Made by a program: the position numbers and the translations under genes
In this document: piece after piece, positions 45,779 through 56,561 of the stretch
How the letters are laid out: each line of letters starts with the position of its first letter
Position numbering within the stretch: the stretch's first letter is position 1
Notes under the pieces: generated by a model
Seen by the model: only the letters and a program-made list of their open reading frames with translations
What the model was told of the DNA's origin: nothing
The model's database searches: none
Source of the DNA: Lolium rigidum
Taxonomy: Eukaryota > Streptophyta > Magnoliopsida > Poales > Poaceae
Direction: 5' to 3'
Assembly: GCF_022539505.1 (NCBI RefSeq)
Contig: NC_061510.1
Span: forward strand, 37,535,047-37,599,046
DNA length: 64,000 nucleotides

Positions 45779-46869
45779 AAGATCATATCAACGACTTGTA
45801 TACTACAACATGCAGTGGTATGCTTGGGTCACCGCACCGTGTAGGATTACACGAACCCTCAATGCCGGAGTTAACAAGCTCCACAATATTCAATGTTCAT
45901 ATTTAAATAACCTTAGAGTGTAAGATAGATCAACACAATTACACCAAGAACTAACATAGCATGCACACTCGTCACCATCACACTATGTAGGAGGAATAGA
46001 TCACATCAATACCATCATAGCAATAGTTAACTTCATAATCTACAAGAGATCATAATCATAGCCTACGCCAAGTACTAACACGGATGCACACACTTGTCAC
46101 CATTACACCGTGCAGGAGGAATAAAACTACTTTAATAACATCACTAGAGTAGCACATAGAATAGTAGTGATACAAAACTCATATGAATCTCAATCATGTA
46201 AAGCAGCTCATGAGATTATCGTATTGAGGTACATGGGAGAGAGATGAACCACATAGCTACAGCGGAGCCCTCAGCCTCGGGGGTGAATTACTCCCTCCTC
46301 ATGGGAGACAGCAGCGTTGATGGAGATGGCGGTGGTGTCCATGGAGGAGCCTTCCGGGGGCACTTCCCCGTCCCGGCGGCATGCCGGAACAGAGACTCCT
46401 GTCCCCCAGATCTTGGCTTCGCGATGGCGGCGGCTCTGGAAGGTTTCTCGTACCGTGGCTTTTTCGTATTGTGGTTTTAGGTCGAGGGCCCTTAAATAGG
46501 CGAAGAGGCGGCGTCAGAAGGTCGAAGGGGCGCCGACACTATAGGGGGGCATGGGCCCCCCCTTGGCCGCGCCGGCCTAGGGTTTTGTGGGCCTATGCCC
46601 CCTCTCTGGCGGTTCTCGTGTGTTCTGGATGCTTCCGGGTAAAATAGGAACCTGGGCGTTGATTTCGTCCAATTCCGAGAATATTTCGTTACTAGGATTT
46701 CTCGAAACCAAAAACAGCGAGAAAACAGCAAGCGGCCTTTCGGCATCTCGTCAATAGGTTAGTTCCAGAAAACGCATAAATATGACATAAAATGTGCATA
46801 TAACATGTAGATATCATCAATAATGTGGCATGGAACATAAGAAATTATCGATACGTCGGAGACGTATCA
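45779..46869 (-). repeat. X-family LTR fragment (X'), inserted in element B
   Basis: Ends GACGTATCA at 46,869 on the plus strand and aligns with the right half of the LTR at 51,335-52,934 (GGGCGTTGATTTCGTCCAA; CGGCATCTCGTCAATAGG). What follows at 46,870 is protease/gag sequence of element B, not a polypurine tract, so this is the outer end of a separate X copy inserted into B. Its left part is lost in the gap. Confidence 0.8.
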
Positions 46870-46989
46870 CCCAACTTCTTTGGAACTTTGCCATTGAAAG
46901 AGTAATTAGCAAGCATAGTGGAAATTTCCTCATTGGGGATTTTCCTTTTGTTAGTAACAATATCTTTCATATACTTTGAATAAGGAGGC

Positions 46990-48677
46990 AATTTAATAGC
47001 ATCAGTCAAAGGGATTTGCAAGAATAAAGGTTTCATCCAATCACAAAATTTATTGTAGTGTTCTTCTTCCTTTGATTTTAGTTTCTTAGCAGGAAAAGGC
47101 ATTTGCTTTTGCACCCAAGGTTCCCTTTCATTACCATGTTTCTTTGCAATAAAATCTTCTTTAGTATACTTTTTATTTTTATCTTGCTTTTCAGGTTCAT
47201 CTTCAACCTCTTCTTTATCAGAAACATCATTCTTATCATTACAATTATTATTATCATGTTCATTACCACTTTCAGTTTCAGCATCGAAATAGAAATACTA
47301 TTAGGATCATTAACAGGTTCGAGAGGATTCTACAACATTTTTATGTTTCTTCTTCTTTTTCTTAGAAGGAGCTCTAGGTTCAATGCGTTGAGAATCTTGT
47401 TCAATTCTTTTGGGATGCCCTTCGAGGATATAGAGGATCCTGGGTAGAGACACCACCTCTAGTTGTTACTTCATAAGCATGTTTCTCCTTAGAATTATTT
47501 TGTAATAAGTCATTTTGTACTTTAGTGAGTTGATCAATTTGAGTTTGAACCATTTGAAAATGTTTAACAAGCATCTTAACATCATTGGAGGTTCTCTCCA
47601 CAATATCATGCAAATTGCTAATAGCTTGAGAATTTTTCATTAGATGATTCTCTACTCTCATATTAAAATTTTCTTGCTTAACAATATAATTATCAAACTC
47701 ATCTAAGCATTGCGCAAGAGGTTTTGAATACGGAATATCTTCCCTAGTAAAGCGTTGAAGGGAGTTTACCTCAATCATGGATGAAGGGGGAATTATCTCA
47801 CATATATCTTCTATGGGAGGTAGATTCTTCACATCTTCAGATTTAATACCTTTCTCCTTGAGAGACTTCTTGGCTTCCCTCATATCTTCATCATTCAATT
47901 TAATTAAACCCCTCTTCTTCAATATTGGCATTGGAATTGGTTCAGGCGTAGTCCAATCATCATGATTCCGGCCTATTTTAGCCAATAATTCTTCAGCTTC
48001 GTCTGGAGTTCTTTTCCTGAAAACACAACCAACACAACTATCCAAATATGCCCTAGACTCAATGGTTAGTCCACTATAAAATATATCAAGTAGATCATTC
48101 TTTTCTAAATCATGTCCAGGTCGAGCTCTGATAAGAGAACAAAATCTTGCCCAAGTCTCAGGCAAGATAGATCAAGAGAAAAATCATAATCTTTATCCTT
48201 AATGCATATAGGAGATGTGGCAAATTTAGGATCAGGAGATAACTTATGTCTAACAGTATATTGTGTGAGAAACTTTTTAATTTTACTTGCATCAGCAGTA
48301 GCATTGCATCTATTAATAAGATCATCATTAAGCTCCACATAATCTTCATCGGGATCATCACTAGAATAATCAAGTTCAGGTGAACTAACAAGTGTGGTAG
48401 CATCAGGAGTTTCAACATTTTCAATTTGTCTAGACCTAGCAATTGTAGCATCTAGAAAGGATCCCAATGAACCACTATCATCAAGCACAGCAGAAATATT
48501 ATCAATATTATGAGAGTTTTCAGATTCAGCAGAAGTACCAGCATGTGAAGTATGTGGTGGTGAAACAAGTTTATCAATCACAGATGGTGAATCGAGAGCA
48601 GCAGAGGTACTCAGAGTTGTACCTTTTCTTGTAGTGGATGGTAATATGGCGACTTTAGTATCGCGAGGTTTACCCAT
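46990..48677 (-). pseudogene. Athila-like Gag of element B, core deleted
   Basis: Starts MGKPRDTKVAILPSTTRKG at 48,677. Compared with element A, about 313 bp corresponding to 16,882-17,194 are missing at about 48,163-48,166. This removes the retrotransposon-gag core (the segment with WYNSLPPDSI and FFRKYF) and shifts the frame. The downstream helical region and the Lys-rich tail are present but broken near 47,300 and 47,420. Confidence 0.8.
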
Positions 48678-48734
48678 GATGGAGAATTTGCAGCGAACAA
48701 TATCAATCCAAGTGAACTTCCAAATAAAGCTATG

Positions 48735-48752
48735 CTCCCGGCAACGGCGCCG
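48735..48752 (-). promoter_or_regulatory. Primer binding site of element B, tRNA-Asp type
   Basis: The plus strand reads CTCCCGGCAACGGCGCC, 12 bp from the LTR start. On the minus strand it resembles the TGGCGCCGTTGCCGGGG complement of tRNA-Asp used by Athila-like elements. Confidence 0.75.
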
Positions 48753-50439
48753 AGAAAACAGTCTTGATGACCCACAAGTATAGGGGATCGCAGCGAGTCT
48801 TCGCGGGTAGTAAAACCCAATTTATTGATTCGACACAAGGGGAGACAAAGAATACTTGAAAGCCTTAATAGCGGAGTTGTCAATTCAGCTTGCACTCGGA
48901 AACGAGACTTGCTCGCAAGAGTTTATCAGTAGTAATGAGTTTTATAGCGATAGCGATAGTGAAATAACAGCAGCAGAGTAACGTAGACAGCGAGTAGTGA
49001 TTATAGTAAACAGCAGGATTAAAATACCGTAGGCACGGGGACGGATAACGGGCGTTGCATGGATGAGAGAAACTCATGTAACAATCAAGCTGGGCATTTG
49101 CAGATAATAATAAAACGGTGTCTAAGTACAAAGCAATCAATAGGCATGTGTTCCAATTATAGTCGTACGTGCTCGCAATGAGAAACTTGCACAACATCTT
49201 TTGTCCTACCAGCCGGTGGCAGCCGGGTCTCAAGGGAATCTACTGGATATTAAGGTACTCCTTTTAATAGAGTACCGTAGCAAAGCATTAACACTCCGTG
49301 AACACATGTGATCCTCACATCACTACCATCCCCTCCGGTTGTCCCGATTTCTGTCACTTCGGGGCCATTGGTTCCGGACAGCGACATGTGTATACAACTT
49401 GCAGGTAAGACCATAAACAATGAATATCATGATGAAATAATAACATGTTTAGATCTGAGATCGTGGCACTCGGGACCCTAGTGACAAGCATTAAGCATAA
49501 CAAGTTGCAACAATATCATCAAAGTACCAATTACGGACACTAGGCACTATGCCCTAACAATCTTACACTATTACATGACCAATCTCATCCAATCCCTACC
49601 ATCCCCTTCGGCCTACAGCGGGGGAATTACTCACACATGGATGGGGGAAACATGGCTGGTTGATGAAGAGGCGTTGGTGGTGATGGCGGCGATGATCTCC
49701 TCCAATTCCCCGTCCCGGCGGAGTGCCAGAACAGAGACTTCTGGCTCCCGAGACGGAGTTTCGCGATGTGGCGGCGTTCTGGAGGGTTTCTGGTGACTTC
49801 CACCTCTCCCCGTGAGTTTTTAGGTCGAGGGCGATAAGTAGTCCGAAGGAGGGCGTCGGAGGCCTGCCGAGGGGGCCACACGCTAGGGCCGCGCCGCCCT
49901 AGGGTGTGGGGCCCTCGGGCCTCCACCTGACTTGCCCTTCTGGCTCCGTGAGTTTTCTGGGAAAATAGGGCCTTCTATACAAATTCCGAGGTTTTTCCCG
50001 AAAGTTGGATTTCTGCACAAAAACGAGACACCGTAACGGTTCTGTCGAAAACAGCGTTAGTCCGTGTTAGTTGCATCCAAAATACACAAATTAGAGGCAA
50101 AACAATAGCAATAGTGTTCGGGAAAGTAGATACGTTTTGGACGTATCAATCACGCATGTAAATTGGCAGATTTTTCTGGGTTACCTACAGATGGGGCTGC
50201 TCAATTTCGTGACAGTAAGAAATCTGTTTCTGCGCAGTAATCCAAATCTAGTATCAACCCTACTATCAAAGACTTTACTTGGCACAACAATTCAATAAAA
50301 TAAAGATAAGAAGAGGTTGCTAGAGTAGTAACAACTTCCAAGACTCAAATATAAAACATAAGTGCAGAAGTAAAATAATGGGTTGTCTCCCATAAGCGCT
50401 TTTCTTTAACGCCTTTCAGCTAGGCGCAGAAAGTGTGTA

Positions 50440-51083
50440 TCATGTATTATCAAGAGATGAAGCATCAACAGAGGGGTTTGGAGTTTTCTCAACTATGCAT
50501 TGTATCTTATCTATGTAAGTTTCAGAGGCCCCTTTTTCATTACTCTTAGGCTTGCTATTCTCACCAAACAAATTTTCGGGAACAATCCAATCATAATTCT
50601 TTTCTAGTGCCTCGCACATTCCTAAGAGCTTGCAAGGTATTGATGTCTTAATCTCCCCTTCACAATTAACTTTATTAGTGTACTTTAATCTATCTTTTTC
50701 CATTTTTTCAAGGGTACTAGCAAAGTTGGTATAAGAGCCAAGCATCTTATATTTAATAAAGACTTTTCTAGCTTCTCTTGCTACATCACCAAATTCTTTA
50801 AGAAGGGTTTCTAAGACAAAATCTTTCTTTTCTCCTTCCTCCATATCGCGAGTGTAAGAAACATATGTCGCATTACGGGGTTGAGATTAACAAATCTAGC
50901 TTCCAACATGTGTACTAAAGAAGCAGCAGCAATTTCATAAGTAGGAGCAAGTTCTACCAAGTGTCTATCTTCAAAATCTTCAGTTGTACTAACATGAGTG
51001 AAAAAATCTTCTATATTATCTCTTCCAATGATAGACCCTCGTCCTACCGGTATGTCTTTCAGAGTGAACTTAGGAGGAAACAT
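50440..51083 (-). pseudogene. 5' ORF of the X-family element, frameshifted
   Basis: From 51,083 the minus strand reads MFPPKFTLKDIPVGRGSIIG and on to HLVELAPTYEIAAASLVHML; near 50,840 the frame changes to EEGEKKDFVLETLLKEFGDV, ending in a stop at 50,440. Together about 210 codons. I do not recognise a domain. Its position right after the primer site and leader suggests a Gag-like or accessory product of this retroelement family. Confidence 0.5.
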
Positions 51084-51100
51084 GATGAAATAAACAAAAG

Positions 51101-51219
51101 GTAAATAAAGTAAATGCAAATAACTAATTTTTTGTGTTTTTAATATAGAGATCAAGACAGTAAATAAAGTAAATGCAAGTAACTAATTTTTTTGTGTTTT
51201 TAATATAGAGAACAAACAA
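51101..51219 (+). repeat. 59-bp tandem duplication in the X-family leader
   Basis: Two copies starting GTAAATAAAGTAAATGCAA at 51,101 and 51,160, each with CTAATTTTTTGTG and TTTTTAATATAGAGA, followed by a partial third GTAAATAAAGTAAAG. It lies between the primer site and the first ORF. Confidence 0.8.
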
Positions 51220-51334
51220 AGCAGTAAATAAAGTAAAGTAAAGCAAGACAAAAACAAAGTAAAGAGATTGGATGTGGGAGACTCCCCTTGCGGCGTGTCT
51301 TGATCTCCCGAGCAACGGCGCCGTAAATTTAGCT

Positions 51335-52934
51335 TGATGACGCGTAAAGCACACGCCCGTTGGGAACCCCAAGTGGAAGGTGTGATGCGTACAGCAGCAA
51401 GTTTCCCTCAGTAAGAAACCAAGGTTTATCGAACCAGTAGGAGTCAAGGATCACGTGAAGGTCGTTGGTGACGGAGTGTAGTGCGGCGCAACACCAGGGA
51501 TTCCGGCGCCAACGTGGAACCTGTACAACACAATCAAAGTACTTTGCCCCAACGTAACAGTGAGGTTGTCAATCTCACCGGCTTGCTGTAAACAAAGGAT
51601 TAAATGTATAGTGTGGAAGATGATGTTTGTTTGCGAAGAACAGTAGAGAACAAGTATTGCAGTAGATTGTATTTCAGATGTAAAAGAATGGACCGGGGTC
51701 CACAGTTCACTAGTGGTGTCTCTCCAATAAGATAAATAACATGTTGGGTGAACAAATTACAGTTGGGCAATTGACAAATAGAGAGGGCATAACAATGCAC
51801 ATACATATCACGATGACTACTATGAGATTTAATCAGGGCATTACGACAAAGTACATAGACCGCTATCCAGCATGCATCTATGCCTAAAAAGTCCACCTTC
51901 GAGGTTAGCATCCGCACCCCTTCCAGTATTAAGTTGCAACCAACAGACAATTGCATTAAGTATGGTGCGTAATGTAATCAACACAAATATCCTTAGACAA
52001 AGCATTGATGTTTTATCCCTAGTGGCAACGAGACATCCACAACCTTAGAACTTTCCATCACTCGTCCCAAATTCAATGGAGGCATGAACCCACTATCGAG
52101 CATAAATACTCCCTCTTGGAGTTACAAGTATCAACTTGGCCAGAGCCTCTACTAGCAACGGAGAGCATGCAAGAACATAAACAACACATATATGATAGAT
52201 TGATAATCAACTTGACATAGTATTCCATATTCATCGGATCCCAACAAACACAACATGTAGCATTACAAATAGATGATCTTGATCATGATAGGCAGCTCAC
52301 AAGATCTAACATGATAGCACAATGAGGAGAAGACAACCATCTAGCTACTACTATGGACCCATAGTCCAGTGGTGAACTACTCACACATCAATCCGGAGGC
52401 GATCATGGTGATGAAGAGTCCTCCGGGAGATGATTCCCCTCTCGGTAGGGTGCCGGAGGCGATCTCCTGAATCCCCCGAGATGGGATTGGCGGCGGCGGC
52501 GTCTCTGGAAGGTTTTCCGTATCGTGGCTCTCGGTACAGGGGTTTTCGCGACAAAGGCTATAAGTAGGCGGAAGGGCAGGATTGGAGGCGGCGTAGGGGC
52601 TCCACACCATAGGGCGGCGCGGGCCCCACCCAGGCCGCGCGGCCTATGGTGGCGGCACCTCGTCGCCCCACTTCGTATCCCCTTCGGTCTTCTGGAAGCT
52701 CCGTGGAAAAATAAGACCCTGGGCGTTGATTTCGTCCAATTCCGAGAATATTGTCTTTGTAGGATTTCTGAAACCAAAAACAGCAGAAAACAGCAACTGG
52801 CTCTTCGGCATCTCGTCAATAGGTTAGTGCCAGAAAAAGCATAATAATGACATAAAGTGTGTATAAAACATGTAAGTATCATCATAAAAGTAGCATGGAA
52901 CATAAGAATTTATAGATACGTTTGAGACGTATCA
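51335..52934 (-). repeat. 5' LTR of the X-family element (1,600 bp)
   Basis: Bounded by TGATGACGCG and ACGTATCA. The right 1.09 kb matches the fragment at 45,779-46,869. A minus-strand TATA-like motif lies near 52,555-52,565. No gene is contained; open frames around 52,400-52,900 follow the GC-rich U5-like segment. Confidence 0.82.
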
Positions 52935-54188
52935 ATCCTCCTCGTCCTCAACTTCTTCTTCCTCGTCGTCACTGACTGCATCCTTGACGTCGGGAGGAGG
53001 AGGGATGAAAGTGCGAAGGTGGGCGCATTCCGCGATCCGGTAGGCACGGTCCTGCCGCTTTGCGGTTAAGACCGGGTCCTTGTCAGTAGGCGCGTCGCCA
53101 TGAAGGTTGTGGAAGGCGTCCAGGTCCAGGTCTTCATACCAAGAACAGGCAACGCGTAGCGCTGCATCTGCTCCGGCGCGGGCCGCTGAGCACTTCCACT
53201 CGCGGATCCTCCGACAAGCGTCCTTGAGGCGATCGGAGATGAGCGTCACGTTCACCGGTACCGCTTCCCTAGGCAACAGCACCTTGAAGATCTCCATGGC
53301 ACGATCCGGCAAATCGACCAAGTGCCGGTCCACAGCGCGCATATGCTGAATCCGGGCGGCGAGCTCGACCAAGTGATCATAAGCATCCCAGGGTGCATCC
53401 GGGTTGCTCATGGCTTGCTCAGCCCTGCGTTCCGTCACCTTCTTGTGCGCATGTGGCTGTGAATCCGGAAAGAGCTCTAAAAAGAACGAAAAAGAAGGAA
53501 AAAGTAACCGGTGTAAGGACATACCGCCATACCGCAAGAAAACATAAGCTTATAAGCAAAAGAGAAGAAGAATGGCTTACTGAAGGCCAGGGCGTCGGCC
53601 TGCATGACCAACCGGTCATACTCAGCCTGGTCCATGGTGAGGGTGGCGATCCGGTCTTGCGCTTCTTTCCGCGCCCGGGTCTCCTCCTCCAGCTCCGCCC
53701 GCAGCACCGCGCTGGAGTTGGTGAATTCCTTCAGGGATTCATCCAGCTTGGCCTCAGCTGCAGCCCGGACCTCCTTCAGCTCCCGCGAGTGCCGAAGTTC
53801 ATCCTGCATGAGCTTCTCCTTTAGCTCAGCAGCGAGGGTCCTCTGAGCGTCCAGAGCTTTGCCATGCTCCGAGACGAGCTGCTCCTTTTCAGCTGGAATC
53901 CGGAAGAGAAATGTTAACAGAAAGACAACCGGTAGATTAAAGAGGGGCAAGACAACCGGAAAAGAAAATGGTACCTTTAAGCGCGGCGAGCTGGGCAGTG
54001 AGGGCCTCGACGGAAGCTTCCGGAAGAGCTGGGGTGCAAAGAGTTTATAAGTACTGAAAGGGAAAAGCAACCGATAAAAAGAAGCCGGGGGCGCAGAAAC
54101 TAACCTTGGCACTTGTTGTGAGCCTCAGAGAGCTCCCGGTGCTCCCACAGAAGCTCCTCGAAGAGCTGCTTCCGGGTGTCCAGCGTGC
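52935..54188 (-). pseudogene. C-terminal part of a Transposase_28-type ORF (element D)
   Basis: The minus strand reads, in exon-like pieces, a coiled coil (ENEQLVSEHGKALDAQRTLA-like, about 53,580-53,900), then from about 53,410 MSNPDAPWDAYDHLVELAAR, CSAARAGADAALRVACSWYE, and an acidic end (DEEEEVEDEED) cut at 52,935 by the X LTR. This is the C-terminal half of the same protein family as the genes in elements E and F, in opposite orientation. Its N-terminal half would lie to the right but is replaced by the LINE. Confidence 0.68.
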
Positions 54189-55583
54189 TTTTTTTTTGAG
54201 CAAGAACTGTAAGGCTTGAGCCCCACAGTATTTTATTAAACCAACCACCAAAAGTTATTTACAAGGAGGAAAAAAGAGAAATTAGACTAAAGAGTTAACC
54301 CAAAGTTTGAAACTATCTACATGTTTGTCCTTAATCCTATGAACATGAAGAAGAGCATCCCGTACAAATCTTCTTCGCCACCCTCTCGAAAGAAGGCAGG
54401 ACCCCCGAAAGATTGCCTCATTCCTTTGTTTCCAAATGTGCCAGGTCGCCAACAACACCACCTCTGTGAAAAAGGGCTTGGTAAAATTCCTCCTAGAAAG
54501 GCAGAAAATCTCCTCCATAGTATCGCCAGGCTCCCACTCAATCTGTAGGTAGTTCCATACTCTCTGACTGAAATTGCAGTGGAAAAACAAATGTAGCCAG
54601 TCCTCATCTATATGTGTGGGGCAAAGAACACAAGATAAATTGTTTGTGACAGTCCAATGCCTCCTCCTCAACATATCCTTTGTGTTCAGCCTGTCATTCA
54701 CCAACAACCACCCAAAAACTTTGATACGCAATAAGACACGACTCTTCCAAATCCACTTAAGCACAGAACTAGCTTTAATATCTTTGAAGTAATGCTGATA
54801 GTATAAGCTTGAGGTGAAAACCCCATCCTTCCAAATAGTGCACCACTTATCATTTAACTGTGGGAGATAATCCCACTGAGAAACCATCTGCCTCAAAGAT
54901 TGAAATTCATCAAATGTCTGCTGAGAGAGAGGTAGCTCAAAAAGAGTTGAAAGATCCACATGTGTCATCACCTCCTGGACTGATATATTCTCATCAAGGG
55001 CAAAAGAAAACAGCCTGGGAAATCTAGATTTCATGATAAACCCATTCCAACAATCAGACCAGAACAAGACTGTATCTCCTTTTCCTACAGAAATTGTACA
55101 CAAAGGAGAAAATTTGGGAACAAGCTTCATTATATCTCTCCACCAAAAGGACCCACAGGGCTGTGCCATATGGGGGGGACACTGACCATAATACTGCCAA
55201 ACCAAATGAACCCAAGGAATGTCCTCCTTATTATAAAACTTGTGCAAGTGTTTCATAAGGAGCCCCTCATTCAATTTCTTAAAGTCAATAATGCCCAGTC
55301 CACCACTCTGCTTGGGCTTACATATCATATCCCAGGCTGCCAGAGAATGACCAGCCGATTGTCCCTCCTTCTTTCTCCACAAACACTGCCTAATAATTCT
55401 GTTAACTTGCTCAACTATGCCCAAAGGGATGTCCAGGGAACACAGGAAAAATATGGGCATTGAAGATAGGCATGAGGCAATAAGCTGCAGCCTCCCACCA
55501 TATGCCAAAAAAGATGAACTTGCTGTGAGTCTCCTTTCAAGCCTATCAACCAGAGGCATTAGATCCACAATTCTAGGCTTAGT
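54189..55583 (-). mobile_element. LINE (L1 type) 3' portion, split by the CACTA element
   Basis: The T-run at 54,189-54,197 is the poly(A) tail of a minus-strand LINE. The frame from 55,583 to the stop at 54,282 (about 430 aa, open) contains the C-terminal part of a non-LTR reverse transcriptase (PLVDRLERRLTASSSFLAYG, GGLGIIDFKKLNEGLLMKHL) and the zf-RVT zinc-binding domain (LKWIWKSRVLLRIKVFGWLL, CVLCPTHIDEDWLHLFFHC). The endonuclease and catalytic RT core are not in the window; the CACTA insertion at 55,584 interrupts the LINE. Confidence 0.88.
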
Positions 55584-55766
55584 CACTACTAGGGAAAAGC
55601 CTATAGGTGGAGGCAAGTGGTGCCGGCGCACCACCTTGGCCGTGCGCCGGTGGAAAGGATTGCCGGCGCACCACAATTCAGACGCGCCGGCGATGAAGGA
55701 CTACTGCCGGCGCACCTCGGGTAAAGGCTCGCCGGCGCTATTTCCTGGCATGGCCCCGGCCGATTC

Positions 55767-55881
55767 GGGCCGGGCCCAAGAATCATTGCCGGCGCACCGG
55801 CCCGGGGTGCGCCGGTGGAGAATTTGCTATTGCCGGCGCACCCCGGGCCGGTGCGCCGGCAATGATTCTTGGGCCCGGCCC
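55767..55881. repeat. Perfect 49-bp inverted repeat in the CACTA subterminal region
   Basis: Arms 55,767-55,815 and 55,833-55,881 are exact reverse complements separated by 17 bp. Each arm contains ATTGCCGGCGCACC. More isolated GCCGGCGCACC / GGTGCGCCGGC units flank it from 55,622 to 55,940. Confidence 0.92.
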
Positions 55882-56397
55882 GGGGGTGATATAGCCGAAA
55901 GGGGTATATGTTGCCGGCGCACCATGGTCTAGGTGCGCCGGCAATAACCCGGGAGTTATTTCAGCCACCAACCAGCACACTCACTCACACACTCACTACA
56001 CTCCACTTCTCCACACAAACCCGAGCCTTCTCCCAACCCAGCCTCATTTTTGCCCATTTCTATCCCCAATTTCACCAATTTGACCAAACAAAATCATATT
56101 TTTTGAGCAAATCTTCCCTTCCTACATGCATCTCCCACATCCCCCTATGTAGATCTAGATCTACTATCCCGCATTGACCGCTCAATCTAGATCTAGATCT
56201 AGAAAGTCGGCTTCCATACGCCATTGTCGCGGCGCGTCGTCTCGATCTTATCGACGAATATATCAAACAAATAGGTGATTAATGAACAAATTAAGGAATG
56301 TAATCAATGTATGTTGGATATTTGAAGAAAAGCTCTCGTGTGTGGCATATATATATGTTGTGCTTGTGCTTGTGTGTGTGTTGGCGTTGAAAATGAG

Positions 56398-56512
56398 TTG
56401 CCAACGTTGCGCCGAAATGTTGATTCTTCAAGTTTCCGTTTCGGCACATTTACGGCGCTCCTATGTCCTACCGTGTAGGAAGGTCATGCCGAAATTTTCC
56501 GTGAAAACTACC
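56398..56512 (+). repeat. Leader block 1, ahead of the TNP2-type gene
   Basis: GAAATGTTGATTCTTC...TTCCGTTTCGGCA...AGGTCATGCCGAAATTTTCC. It aligns with 62,818-62,928 ahead of the second CACTA gene. Probably 5' untranslated or intronic sequence. Confidence 0.7.
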
Positions 56513-56561
56513 GACGGATGCATGGTTCTAATGAATTATGTAATCTTACCATGCGAGCGAT

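Larger units (their letters stand above)
46870..50148 (-). mobile_element. Athila-like element B (same family as A), left part missing
   Basis: Contains the end of the protease region, gag, a tRNA-Asp-type primer site (48,735-48,752) and a 1,384-bp 5' LTR (48,765-50,148; TGATGACCCACAAG to GACGTATCA). It aligns with element A (15,590-19,185) throughout, with the indels noted under its gag. It is inserted into the X-family element whose internal region resumes at 50,149; flanking 5 bp are atcac. Confidence 0.85.
50149..52934 (-). mobile_element. X-family gypsy element, 5' portion
   Basis: A 1,600-bp 5' LTR (51,335-52,934; TGATGACGCGTAAAGC to GACGTATCA), a tRNA-Asp-like primer site (CTCCCGAGCAACGGCGCC, 51,305-51,322) and the start of a gag-like ORF. 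It is split at 50,148 by element B; the rest should lie left of B, beyond the gap. The right flank is a Tat-like ORF copy, so X was inserted there. The tip motif and primer type are those of the Athila-like elements A and B. Confidence 0.78.

Noticed and set aside
45002..45906. Long frames on both strands running through the N gap
   Set aside because: The 100 N are unknown bases of arbitrary number; no frame can be claimed across them.
45779..52934. Pairing the two X-family LTRs as the ends of one element
   Set aside because: The left one is followed directly by element B protease/gag sequence, not by a polypurine tract and X internal sequence, so it belongs to another insertion.
55584..55940. 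CRISPR-like array from regularly repeated GCCGGCGCACC units
   Set aside because: Units are short, in both orientations and unevenly spaced, at a CACTA tip in a plant genome; they are subterminal repeats.
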